From the NCBI RefSeq assembly GCF_029873635.1, contig NC_080417.1:30678214-30742213 (forward strand): 64,000 nucleotides of DNA, in the 5' to 3' direction. This document shows, piece after piece, positions 36,075 through 47,700 of the stretch (positions are counted from its first letter, which is position 1; each line of letters opens with the position of its first letter). The notes below the pieces were generated by a model, which saw nothing but the letters and a program-made list of their open reading frames with translations, ran no database searches and was not told the DNA's origin. A program made the translations under genes and the position numbers. The stretch is from Malania oleifera (lineage: Eukaryota; Streptophyta; Magnoliopsida; Santalales; Ximeniaceae).

Positions 36075-36174
36075 TGTAGACACCCCATTTTTTCCCAAGC
36101 CCAATATAACAAAAAAAATTTTACCATTATTTTTATTATTTTATTATTATTACTATTATCACTATTTATTACTC

Positions 36175-36213
<39 letters not shown>

Positions 36214-36225
36214 TACTACTACTAC

Positions 36226-36258
<33 letters not shown>

Positions 36259-36518
36259 CTTTATCTTTAACTGTAAATATAATTATTATTATTACTATTT
36301 TACTATTATTATTTTTAGTATTATTCTTATTATTACCATCATTATTATTATTATTATTATTATTTTATTATGGTCATTATTATTTTTAGTATTTTCGTTG
36401 TTATTATTATTTTATTGTTACTTTATTATTACTATTTTCATTATTTTTTTTATCATTCTTATTATTACTATAATTATTTTTGCTATTTTTATTAGTATTA
36501 TCATTATTTTCAAGCTTG

Positions 36519-36562
<44 letters not shown>

Positions 36563-37406
36563 ATTAGTATTATTAGTATTCCCATATATTTTATTACCAT
36601 AAAGGTATAAAGAAGAAAAATGAAAAAACCAAAAAAAAAAAAACAAAGAAAAGGAGAGGAGCTAGGGTTTTCCAAATTTTTTTATAAAAGGAGGGAGGCA
36701 GCGCATAGCAAACGGAGGGGTGCACAGCGCAGCACAAAGCCAAAGCCATGAAAGATAAAAAAGGGAAAACGGCTGTTGCGTTTTCTTCTTCTACTTCTGC
36801 TTCTGCTTCTTCTTCTTCTTCTGGTCCTCTCCCTCATTCATCACCGCAACTCTTCAGACTCCCTCTATTCTCCCATACTCCCTTCGCCCTCACGGTCCTC
36901 CCATCCCCACAGCAAGCACCCAAGTCCCCCTCTGCAACCTCTATCCTCTCACAAGCCAGCTTCTCCGTCTAGCCCCCCACGGCCACGCTATGTCCTCGCC
37001 ACCGCAAGACCACGCCGTCACCATCAGCGCCATGCCATCGGCGCCTCACTCCGGGAGGCCACATCTCATACCAGAAGCTCCGCAACAACCCTCAGCAGCA
37101 ACCTGCTGCCAACCCGCTACGCCTCATCATCACCATCCTCCGACCACCTTCTTCCACGACACCGCCACCACCGTCGTCATCCCCCAAGGCCGTCGCTCCT
37201 CAGACTCCGTTGTCTTCGCCTCTCACCATTCGCCATCGCTGCGCTTCTCCGTTCGTCACCAATCTTGCAGCAGCACTCCAGTAGGCCAGCATTCCGGCCA
37301 CCATCCTCACAGAACCAGTCCCGGCCACCACGGACTCCTGCAACCCCGATGACCTCCTCCTCAATCCATGGCTATGTAAATCAGTACGAAAGGTGGTATC
37401 TTTAGG

Positions 37407-37450
<44 letters not shown>

Positions 37451-38682
37451 GGTGTTTTTTTTTTTTTTTTATGTAAGTATTAAGTTTAGATTTTTATTTT
37501 TACCTTCATTTTTATTATTTATTATGTTTAGTACGTTTGGTATATTAGTTAATTTATTAGTTATACTTATGTCCATTATTATTTATGTTTAGCATTTAGA
37601 TTATTTCATGATTAACATTGCTTGGGTATTTTTAGTTTAGATTATTTTTCATATTAATATTGTTTTAGTTTTGTTTAAGGTTTAGATTGTTTTATGATTG
37701 TTTATATAGTTTTATTTAGGGTTTTGATTATCCCATATTTATACTTATTAGGGCTTCGGTTACTTCATGTTAATATTGTATATTTTGGATTATTATTATG
37801 ATTTTGTTAATATGGTATATTTTGGATTATTAGTATTGTTGCATTAATACCGTATACCTTGGGGTTTTCCCTATTGCTATGTTAATTGCATATATATCTT
37901 AGGGTTTTGATTAATTCATATTGTTTATGGTATTTTTAGAATTTTTAGGATGTAAGCATAAATGATGTTTTTAGTATTTTGATATATATAGTGATAGTAT
38001 TATAGTATTTCTATTATGTTTACATGTGGTGAGATTTATTATAGTATCCTTGGTATATTAATATATATAGTATTATGGTATCTAGTTACTTATTTTGACA
38101 TTCATAATATTTTAGTAGGTATGTGTTGCTTATTACTCTATTACCATATATTAAAACCTCTCATATTAGTATTTTCCTATAAAAATTTTCTATACAATTT
38201 CAAAATTCGGGAGTGTATTTTCTTAAGTATTTTCTTAATTTTTATCCCTATGATTTTAATGCGGGGGTAGAGCCTTCGGGCTTCACGTACCTTTAACTCT
38301 GAGGGAATATGTAAATATTTATATATTACGTGTATTTTTGTATTATTTATTTATGTGTTTATTTTGCTTGTGTATTAGTAAATTCACTAGAGGAGTAATT
38401 TTAAAGATTTTTTAGATTAACTTAGGGATAATTCTGAATTAATTAGGTACCGTTCGTAAGAATAGGCGCGTAGGGGTGCTTGTACCTTCCCGTCACGTAA
38501 CCGAACTCCCGACCCCAGCTCTGGTAACGTAGACTCATTCTACCCCTAACGGGGTAGTAATCATGTGTTCTAACCACACTAAAATATTAGTAGCGACTCC
38601 GACATTCCCTATTTTTCCTTGAAAATTAAAAATAATTTTAATTTCGCTGCCCGGGGCACACACGCTTCGGGACATCGCGACA
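36075..38682 (+). mobile_element. 3' LTR of the Ty3/gypsy (Tat/Ogre-like) element, 2.6 kb
   Basis: It starts TGTAGACACCCC right after the polypurine tract and ends GGGACATCGCGACA at 38682, a familiar end in this group. An (ATT)n-rich U3 region fills 36116-36570. A TATA-like TTTATAAAAGG is near 36680, followed by a transcribed-looking TTC-repeat and CCA-rich leader (36770-37400) and a long T-rich R/U5 part. Downstream sequence is copia-5 gag, so the element sits in or next to copia-5. The 5 bp after it are TATAC, but the partner target copy is not in the window. Confidence 0.75.
36116..36570. repeat. Interrupted (ATT)n microsatellite in the LTR U3
   Basis: More than 400 bp dominated by ATT/ACT trinucleotides. 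Poly-Tyr and poly-Ile open frames across it are artefacts. Confidence 0.95.
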
Positions 38683-38689
38683 TATACCT

Positions 38690-41600
38690 TTAAAATGACC
38701 CTTGGAACATCTATTGATGAACATTTAGATGAATTTAATAAAATTCTTTTGGATCTTACTAATATTGATATTAGTATAGATGAAGAAGACTAGACAATTC
38801 TTTTATTAAGTTCTCTTGATTCCACATATGAAAATCTTAAAGAAACTATGATGTATGGGAGAGAGAGGCTGACTTTAGAAGATGTGCAAGCAGTTTTGCA
38901 CTCTAGGGAATTGCACACTAAGTTTGAGTCTAAATCAGGGTCAGGGGAAGGGTTAAATATGAGAGATAGGTCTGAAAAGAAGGACAAGAAAGGAAAAGGC
39001 AAGAGGTCTAGATCAAAGTCTAAAAGCAAAGCACTAAAGTGTTTTTCCTGTCACAAGGAAAGGCGTTTTAAGAGGGACTGCCCTGAAAAGGAAAAAGGTT
39101 GCTAATGCCACCACCTCTAAATTAAAGGGTAAGGCAGATGTAGTTTTAGATGGGTATGATAGTGCAGAAGTATTGAACGTCTCTGAGAAAGATTCAGGAA
39201 AAGAATGGATATTAGATTCAGGATGTTCCTTCCGCATGTGTCCATTGAAAAACTGGTTTGAGTCCTTTACATGCTTAGAAGGAGGTCATGTTGTCCTAGA
39301 AAACAATAAGTTATGTAAAATACAGGGTATTGGGATAGTGAGGCTTCTAATGCATAATGGGATTGAAAGAGTGCTAAGAGATGTGAGGTACATACCTGAG
39401 CTAAAGAGAAACTTGATTCCTCTTGGTAGCTTAGATAAGGCAGGGTACACGTTTAAGTCTGAAGGAGGTAGCCTAAGAGTATGTAGAGGTTCACTGGTAG
39501 TGATGAAAGGGGTGCTAAAGAATGGGTTGTACACCTTGGTAGGAAAGACAGTGATTGGTGAGGCTTCACCTATCAATAATAGGGTAGAAAATCAGGTTTC
39601 CTTGTGGCATAAGAGGCTAGGACATGTTAGCTAACAGGGCCTAAAGGAGCTACAGAAACAGGGGCTCTTTGGGAATAGAAAACTTGAGGAATTGTCATTC
39701 TGTGAGGAGTGTGTCTTGGGTAAGTCTACTAGGGTTAGTTTTAAGAAGTCCACTCACACCACAAAACAGACTCTTGATTACATACATTTAGACTTATGGG
39801 GGCTTGCTACGGTTAGTTCTCATGGTGGTTCTAGGTATTTTCTAGTCAATTATAGATGATTCTAAAACATAAAAGTCATACTTTTGAAAAGTTTAAAGAA
39901 TGGAAAACCTTAGTTGAAACTCAAGTTGGTAGAAAAGTTAAAACACTAAGAACAGACAATGGATTAGAATACTTATCAAAAGAATTTTCTGAATTTTGTA
40001 AAGCTAAGGGCATTGCTAGACATAGGACTGTTAGGGATACTCCCCAACAAAATGGACTAATTGAAAGGATGAATAGGATTGTTCTGGAAAGGGTAAGATG
40101 CATGTTAGCCACTTCAGGTCTGCCCAAGACCTTTTGGGCAAAGGCGATGACCACTGTTGTATTCCTTATTAATAGGTATCCTTCCTCAGCTCTAAATTTT
40201 AAAACCCCTCAAGAAATCTAGTCGGGTAAGCCTGCTAATTATCAGGGTTTAAAAGTTTTTGGGTGCGTAACCTATGCCCACATTAGAATTGATAAATTAG
40301 AGCCTAGGGCTATTAAATGCATTTTTGTGGGATACCCATAGGGGGTTAAAGGCTATAAGCTCTGGGTTGCAGAACCTGGAAAACAAAAATGTATTATTAG
40401 CAGGGATATAGTTTTTAATGAAACTAAAATGGTGGGGGGGGGAGGGGAAACCAGAAAATTTAGATGAAAGTGTTAAGCACTCTGATACTAGTGACCTGCA
40501 GCTTGAGGTGGAGCAACCCTCCACTTCTCATAGCCATTTAGAAACAGATGCTGCAGATTTTGAGGAGCAAAACTCAGAACCAAAAACCTCTAAATTAAGT
40601 AAAACCTATCTTCTAGCACGGGATAGGGAGAGGAGGGTCATAAGACCTCCTCAAAGGTATGGGGAAGCTGATATGATAACTTTTGCTCTTTCTGTTGTTG
40701 AAATAGAAATTGAGGTGGAGCCTAGGACTTTTAGAGAGGCCATGGATAGTAAAGAGGCTGAAAAATGGATTCTTGCAATGTAAGAAGAAATGAAGTCTCT
40801 AGACAAGAATAAGACATGGGTGATGGTACTTAGACTGAAAAAACAGAAACTCATAGGATCTAAGTGGATCTTTAAGAGGAAAGAGGGAATCCCTGGAGTT
40901 GAACCACCTAGATATAAAGTTAGGTTAGTGGCTAAGGGATTTACACAAAAGGAAGGGGTAGATTATAATGAAATATTTTCCCCTGTTGTGAGGCATAGTT
41001 CAATTAGAATTCTATTATCTTTTGTTGCTATACATGACTTGAATTTGGAACAACTTGATGTTAAAACTGCTTTCTTGCATGGTACTTTAGAAGAAACAGT
41101 TTATAAGCAACCTCCTGAGGGTTTTGATATAGAAATGAATAAAAATCATGTATGTCTATTAAAGAAATCTTTATATGGGTTGAAACAATCACCTAGACAA
41201 TGGTATAAACGATTTGATTCTTACATGATTCAAAATGATTTTTGTAGAAGCAATTATGATGGTTGTGTTTATTATAAATCATGTGATAAATGTCATATAT
41301 ATTTGCTATTATATGTTGATGACATGTTGGTTGCTTATGGAGACTAGGATATGTTAAATCAAGTTAGGTGCATGCTTAAATCTGAATTTGAAATGAAACA
41401 CTTAAGACCTGTTAAAAGAATACTTGGTATGGAAATAACTAGAGAAAGGAATAAAAAGCTTCTCTACTTGTCTCAAAAGTCTTATATTTCAAAGGTGTTA
41501 AAAAGATTTGGAATGAGTCATGTTAAATCTACTTCTGTTCATGTTGCATAGCATGTTAAATTGTCTAGAAAACAGTGTCCTGAAACTGAAAATGCGTCAC

Positions 41601-42292
41601 TGTTTATGAATAGAATACCTTATGCTAGTATGGTTGGTAGTGTAATGTATGCTATGGTATGTTCTAGACCTGATCTATCTTATGTTGTAAGTCAAGTAAG
41701 TAGATTTATAAACAAACCTGGCAAACCACATTGGCATGTTTTGAAACAAAATTTTCAATACTTGTCTGGAACAAAACAGCAAGGATTAATATTTGGAAAA
41801 AGGGATATGCATTGTGAAATAGGGTTAAAAGGATATGTAGATTCTGACTATACTAGAAATCTAGATACCAGAAAGTCTTTGTCTGGTATGGTCTTTTCTT
41901 TTTTAGGTAATGTTATTAGCTGGAAATCACACATGCAGTCGGTGGTAGCCTTGTCTACCACAGAGGCTGAATATATTGCCTTGACTGAAGCCTTCAAGGA
42001 GGCTATATGAATAAAAAGATTGTGTCTAGAGTTAGGAATGTATAGTACTGGAACCATTATAATTTATTGTAACAATCAAAATACTATTCATTTGGTTAGG
42101 AATCATGTTTATCATCATAGGTCCAAACATATAGATGTTAGGCTACATTTTGTGAGGGATATTATTTCTAGTGGTGAAATAGAAGTAAGGAAAATTCCAA
42201 TAGAGGATAATCCTTTTGATATGATGATTAAAGCAGTACCTAAATCCAAGTTTGAACATTGTTCAAACTTGGTTAACCTTGAAAGTTGCTAG
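38690..42292 (+). pseudogene. Copia-5 gag-pol remnant
   Basis: Gag begins mid-domain (FKMTLGTSIDEHLDEFNK) with a stop near 38791, then a Lys/Ser-rich linker and a knuckle CFSCHKERRFKRDC in which His is replaced by Arg. Protease WILDSGCSFRMCP is at about 39203. The GAG-pre-integrase block is broken by a stop at 39632. Integrase has RTDNGLEY and TPQQNGLIERMN but lacks roughly 24 bp near 39863. Reverse transcriptase carries KQSPRQWYKRF and YVDDMLVA (about 41310). RNase H carries STTEAEYIALTEA and SKHIDVRLHFVRD and ends at 42292. Stops near 40219, 40781, 41345, 41549 and 42008 make it inactive. The protein is closest in style to copia-2 but clearly a different family. Confidence 0.88.
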
Positions 42293-42366
42293 TGTTTGTT
42301 TTGCAAGAACCGTCATAGGAGATGTTAAGGAGGTGCAAGGGTCACAAGCTTGCCAAGGTGGAGAAT

Positions 42367-43085
42367 TGTTGGAGTGTCAAGCTTGAAGGAATCTAGGCCG
42401 CCCATTCTTTAGAGATCCAGCGGCTATTTTTTTCACTTTTGTTATGGGGGGTATTGATGTAATTTACCTGCAATTGTAAATAGAAAAAAAAAAATAGTAG
42501 GGGGGTTTAATTCTATTTTGGAAGCTTTAGAACATCTCAGCGTAGAGGAGACATCTTCCCTTTCACAGTAGAGAGAGCACCTACAACCAGAGTTCCTTCA
42601 ACCGCACGGGAGAGTGAGGGGCGCACGAGAGAAGGAGACGACATGAGGAGGGTGGTTCGACGTTGGGGATCTCTAGCCTCTAGCTGCGGTTCACACATGG
42701 GTAAGGGGAAGATAAGCATAGATTTAGGTCTTGGGAGGGTTTCTTTTAGGGAAATCAGGAAGGAAGATAGGAAGAAGCCTAGGGTTCTTCGCCGGTGCGA
42801 AGAGGGGTTTTCTTGGGTCGTTTCTTGAGCCGATTTTCAAAGGAGATCTGTAAGATAAAAGAGGTAAATCTGTGTACTTGTATTTATTTCCACTGTATTT
42901 AATATAAAGTCTCCGAATGTGAGTTCCTGCCTTGGATGTTAGGCCAATTTTTGGGCCGAACCACGTAAATGTGTTCTTATAGTTTGTGATTATGGCATGT
43001 TTATGTTTTGCTGAATTTACTGTGGCTTTGCTGAATATTGGTTAGTGAATAAAATATTTTTCTTGATCAGGCTTGGCACACACGC
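42367..43085 (+). repeat. Copia-5 3' LTR
   Basis: It starts TGTTGGAGTGTCAAGC after the polypurine tract. The leader-like part holds AGGGTTCTTCGCCGGTGCG, then a U5 with TTAGGCCAATTTTTGGGCC (an inverted repeat at about 42940-42957). The right end is approximate. Confidence 0.65.
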
Positions 43086-43406
43086 ACACATTAAAATAAG
43101 CAAGTTTTAGTTTAGGTGTGATTGTGGTTGCTGCTTAGATAAAATCAAATTCTTATTGTGGTTTGTTTATAATTTATTAAAATCTGAAAATTAGAATAAG
43201 CAATCAGGTTATTCTCACAACACTTTAAAACTAAATTTAAAATTGCTTAATGAAATGTAAAATTAACATTTTAATTTGTGTTTTACTATTTTATGTCATT
43301 GAAAATTTTTAAAAGATAAAAAACAATATAAGTAGTGATGATTAAAGTGAAAATACTTTTAAATATATGTGTGTAAAATAATGTAAGCTTAAAATAAACT
43401 CTAAAT

Positions 43407-43449
<43 letters not shown>

Positions 43450-43882
43450 GAGTCTCCTAACAAGTAAATATACAAGTATATTTTTTATCTACATACTAAA
43501 AAATTGATGAATTTACATCATTAGTCAACTCCTAAATCTATTAATCAATCATATTATTTGAGTTTTTTAAACAATTTAAGTTGCAAGCCAATTAAACAAG
43601 TTGGCTTGCGAGGTTAACAAGTTGAGTATTGTCTAGTTCAAGTTCGGTTTGTTTAGTTTTTGAGTTCAAAGTTTAAATTTGAAGTTGGCTCATTTATCTT
43701 AACAATAACTTTGAACTAGTTATTATTAAGTCGGGCATCAAGTAGCTCACGACCAACTTGACTCATTTGCAACTTTACTTTTTATTGTATCGAGCCTTGC
43801 AGTTGGGAAGGAAACAATACTATTGAAGTGCATTACATGGGGGCCGTTTTGAATCCACAAGAGTTGGAGCAATCAGCCATAA
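43086..43882. other. Intergenic AT-rich sequence with an (AT)n microsatellite
   Basis: Contains an (AT)n tract at about 43411-43445 and GAGTTGGCTTG-type low-complexity phrases near 43590-43790. No gene seen. Confidence 0.6.
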
Positions 43883-44516
43883 AGGGCATGTTTGGTATTG
43901 TTGTTTTTTGTTTTCTATTTCTGTTTCTTCACAGTGAAGAAACATAATTATAAAAAAGCGTTTGTTTATATTGTTAGTTTTCAATTTTTTTTTTATCATT
44001 TTTCAATTGTTTGACAAAAAAATTAAAATTAGATTTTATGGTTTTTAATTATTTTGACAACCTATTGCGAGAAATTTTAATATCCAAAAATAATTTTGTT
44101 GGATTAAATTATTTATTTTATATACTTCTAAATTAAAATTAAAATTAATTTTATAACCATATATATAATTTAAAGAAAAATTTACATAAACTTTAAAAAA
44201 TAATAATAAAGGCAATTACAAAATGCCTTTACTATTTTTCAATTATTATGTCCGTTAAAATTTTTATTGTAAAATAAATTTTAAAATATAATAATAAAGT
44301 AAAATAATTATAATAAATTTTATTTTTACTATAGTAATTTTTAATATTAATTTTATTATTTTAATTATATTTTTATAATATTATTTAATTTAAAGATAAA
44401 TATATATTTATATTTATTATTATTTTAATTTATATTAATTTTATAAATATGTTTATTTTCTGTTTCTAATTTTTTATTTTCGTTTCCTAATTTTTCATAT
44501 GGATACCAAACGGCCG
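43883..44516. mobile_element. Tourist/Harbinger-like MITE of 634 bp upstream of U1-70K
   Basis: The ends read AGGGCATGTTTGGTAT on the left and ATACCAAACGGCCG on the right. These are imperfect inverted repeats with a common GTTTGGTAT core, flanked by TAA on both sides (43880-43882 and 44517-44519). The interior is very AT-rich and non-coding. Size, TAA duplication and the GGGC..GTTTGG end suit a PIF/Harbinger (Tourist) MITE. A hAT-type origin is possible if the flanking TAA is chance. Confidence 0.65.
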
Positions 44517-44519
44517 TAA

Positions 44520-44722
44520 GTCGTCGCCTCTTTTTATACCCGAGGGAAAACCCTTGCCTCGTTTGTCAGTGGAAGTGTCTCCTCTTCTCTGGAACCTTGG
44601 CTCAGCTGAGACGCAGATCCGTACAGCTAACCGGCGCCGGCGATGCAGAATATCTTCCTCCGCTGATCGCCAAGAAGATCTGATCCTTCCACAAGCCCTA
44701 ACTTCTTCGATCTCCCGGAACC
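44520..44722 (+). promoter_or_regulatory. Core promoter and 5' leader of U1-70K (inferred)
   Basis: A TATA-like CTTTTTATACCC lies at about 44529-44540, followed by GGGAAAACCCTTGCC and a CT-rich leader, about 190 bp before the start codon. The MITE ends at 44516, so all DNA further upstream of the likely TATA box is transposon sequence. The transcription start is not known. Confidence 0.5.
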
Positions 44723-47700
44723 ATGGGAGACTACAACGATGCCTTCATGCGCAACAACCCCAACAACGCCGCCGTGCAGGCGCGCACCAAAGCCCAGAAC
44801 CGCGCAAATGTTCTTCAACTCAAACTCGTACGCTTCTCCTTCCGAAGATTCACTATTGTTTCTCATAATTCTTGAGGTTTTTACCGTTTGGTGCATCTTC
44901 TGTTCCTGTCTCTCGCGAACCCTAGCTTTGTTTCGATTGAAAATTGTTTGATCTGCGGTTTGACTATTTAGTTTCTCAGGTCTAATAATCGATGTAGCTT
45001 TGGATTGTATAGTCTTGTCTTGGTTTAGTTTATGGTTTGGTATCGATTAATCTCCTTGTACACAGACGCATGAGCTGCCTTTGTACTGATCAATTCCCCT
45101 TCCACCCGCCTTGTACAATCAAAGTGTAATAGGCTTTTTTTTAAAAAAAAAAAAAAATTGAATGTGTTTTTTGCTTTTGCGGAATTCTTTGATGAAGTGT
45201 CCGAGATTCATGTCTCATTTCCTTTTATTTCTCTAGCAGTTATCCGAGTAGTGTATTGCTTATTTCCCTGACATTCCATTCTGTTACTCTCCTTCACATT
45301 TCTACAATTGCTTCTATGGTTCTTGTAATGCAGATTGGGCAGAGTCATCCCACCGGTCTAACCTCCAATCTCTTGAAGCTTTTTGAACCTCGTCCTCCAT
45401 TGGAATATAAACCACCTCCAGAGAAAAGGAAATGCCCGCCATATACAGGTTTGTTGTACCTTCCAGAGCAGAAATTTTATATGGGTAGAAATTTTTTGTG
45501 TTAAGGCTGATTGTGAATTTTATTTCCTTTACCGCTGCAGGGATGGCACAATTTGCGAGCAATTTCGCTGAACCAGGAGATCCTGAATATGCTCCTCCTG
45601 TGCAAGAAGCTGAAACTCCTGTATGATCCTCATTCTTGCACATACTTTATTTCTTTTGAGTGCTTTATGTTTGAAATCTTATGTTTTTACACTCCTGTAT
45701 GTTTTGATCAAACATGCTCCATGCATTGTGCATGTGCATGTGCATGTGCATGTGTAATCTTTGATTCTTCTTGTAAATATTTTATATTTTATTCAATCCT
45801 CTTCTTGTCAACTTGCCCATGCTAAAATTCGTTCTGCAGCTTTGCCGAATGAGAGTTTGTCGCATTTTTTTTTTGCTACTTGTGAATGATGTGCTTATTG
45901 CTCCTTTCAGTATATTTAGTGGAACTGTGAATGCCGTCGAACTTTTTCCCTGATCTTTGTAATTATTGACACTAGGGATACCATTTTTAGTGAATTTTAA
46001 TTAATCATCATGAAGACATTATTTCCTCATTCTGATAAAGTAGCTTAACAGTAAATGAAGAATGCTATCCATTGGTGAGTGTCTAGTATGTATGAGTCAT
46101 TGTGTTGGACAATTCATGTGTGTACATGCACCATTGCATGTGGAAGATTTTGTAACATGCAAGTGAATGTGGACTTTCTCAACATTGGATGCATGTCTTT
46201 ACTTCGTCACTGTCTGCATATGGGGTAAAGAGTTTTGTATATCATGGTATGATCCCTGACATCGAGGCAATCACTCTTGCTGAGATTTATTCTTCCATAC
46301 TCTTCTGGCTTTTTTTTTTTTTTTTTTTTTAATTTTTATTATGAATCCCAGAGGGATGATTGTTTTAAGAGGAGAAGTAGAAAGGGGCAGATTCTTCTGC
46401 TTCAGATTTTCAGTCCCAAGCTATGTTCATTACAACTTTAAAGTGGAGACTGGAATATGATTAATGTTGTTTTGATTATAAATTGTAGTGGACGGACATG
46501 TAACGTGTTTAATTTATTTTTAATCTTTTTAATTTGGTGAATTTTAAAACAGAAAATATGATTATGGGCCAATAAATGAGAGGAGCTTTACAATGATACA
46601 AACCTATTTACTTTAACTACCAAATTATTTTTTTCTTATTGATTATTTTTACATTGTAAACTTCTAAAAGGAGTTAAAACTAATTTGATGGTAATATGTT
46701 ACTTGTTTTGTATTAGTTGTGCTTTCACCACAAAGGTTCAATTTTTTGAATGGATGAGCAAGTAGAGAAGCTTTGGAATCTAGAGGCTTTAGGATAAGTA
46801 GAAATAAAACAGAATATATGAAATGTAATTTTAGTAATGATAGAAGGAATATTGGAGATAAAGTTAAACTTGATGATAAAGAAATAAATAGCACTTATAG
46901 ATTTCGATACCTTAGATCTGTTATGCGAGCTGAAGGAAAAATTGAAGATGATGTAATGCATAGAGTTAAAGCAGGATGGTTAAAATGGAGAAATGCTTCA
47001 AGTGTGCTATGTGATCATATAATACCCTTAAAATTGAAAGGAAAGTTTTATAGGACAGCTATAAGACCAGTTATGCTATATGGATCGGAATGTTGGGCGA
47101 CGAAGAAACATAATATCCAAAAAGTAAAAGTTGGCGAGATGAGAATGCTTAGATGGATGAGTGGTATAACATTGAAAGATAAATTAAGGAATGAACATAT
47201 TCGTGGTAAGTTAGGTGTAGCTCCTATAGAAGATAAGATAAGGGAGGGACAACTCAGATGGTATGGACACTTGCAACGTAGGCCTTATAGTGCACCTGTG
47301 AGGAAGAGTGACTTAGTTACTGTGGGGGACAGTAGAAGGGGTAGGGGTAGATCTAAAATAATTTGGGAGGAGATAGTAAGTAAGGATTTAATATCTTTGA
47401 ATCTATCAAAAGAAATGGCCCATGATCGCATAAATTGGCGAAAAAGGATTCATATAGCCGACCCCACTTAGTGGGACTAAGGCTTGGTTTTTTTGTTGTT
47501 GTTGTTGTTGTTTTGTTATGAGCAAGTAGTTTAATTCATGATACAAAATATTTGTGATTGCAAATTTAGGAATTTACTTTTGTGACGACTCCTTTGGTTA
47601 TGAAGCATTCTTGGTTGAGTATTGTTTATTGACATACTATTGATGGATCCAGTCACAAAGACGAGCTAGAATCCACAAGTTACGACTGGAGAAAGGTGCT

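Larger units (their letters stand above)
38683..43085 (+). mobile_element. Copia-5: Ty1/copia element lacking its 5' LTR and start of gag
   Basis: The sequence enters copia gag abruptly after the Ty3 LTR and runs through protease, integrase, reverse transcriptase and RNase H to a polypurine tract (AAGGTGGAGA at about 42355) and a 3' LTR starting TGTTGGAGTG at 42367. The LTR end is not certain without its partner; about 43085, near CTTGGCACACA, is a guess. The missing head is not found upstream in this window. Confidence 0.82.

Noticed and set aside
36043..36646. Poly-Tyr and poly-Ile frames
   Set aside because: Translation of an (ATT)n microsatellite in an LTR.
36748..37405. Ser/Pro/His-rich frames of up to 209 codons
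   Set aside because: They lie in the transcribed leader part of the Ty3 LTR; two overlapping frames of the same low-complexity sequence, with no recognisable domain.
44554..44951. Alternative frames around the first U1-70K exon
   Set aside because: The U1-70K start [14 protein letters not shown] and a phase-0 donor at 44828 fix the frame; the others have no homology that I recognise.
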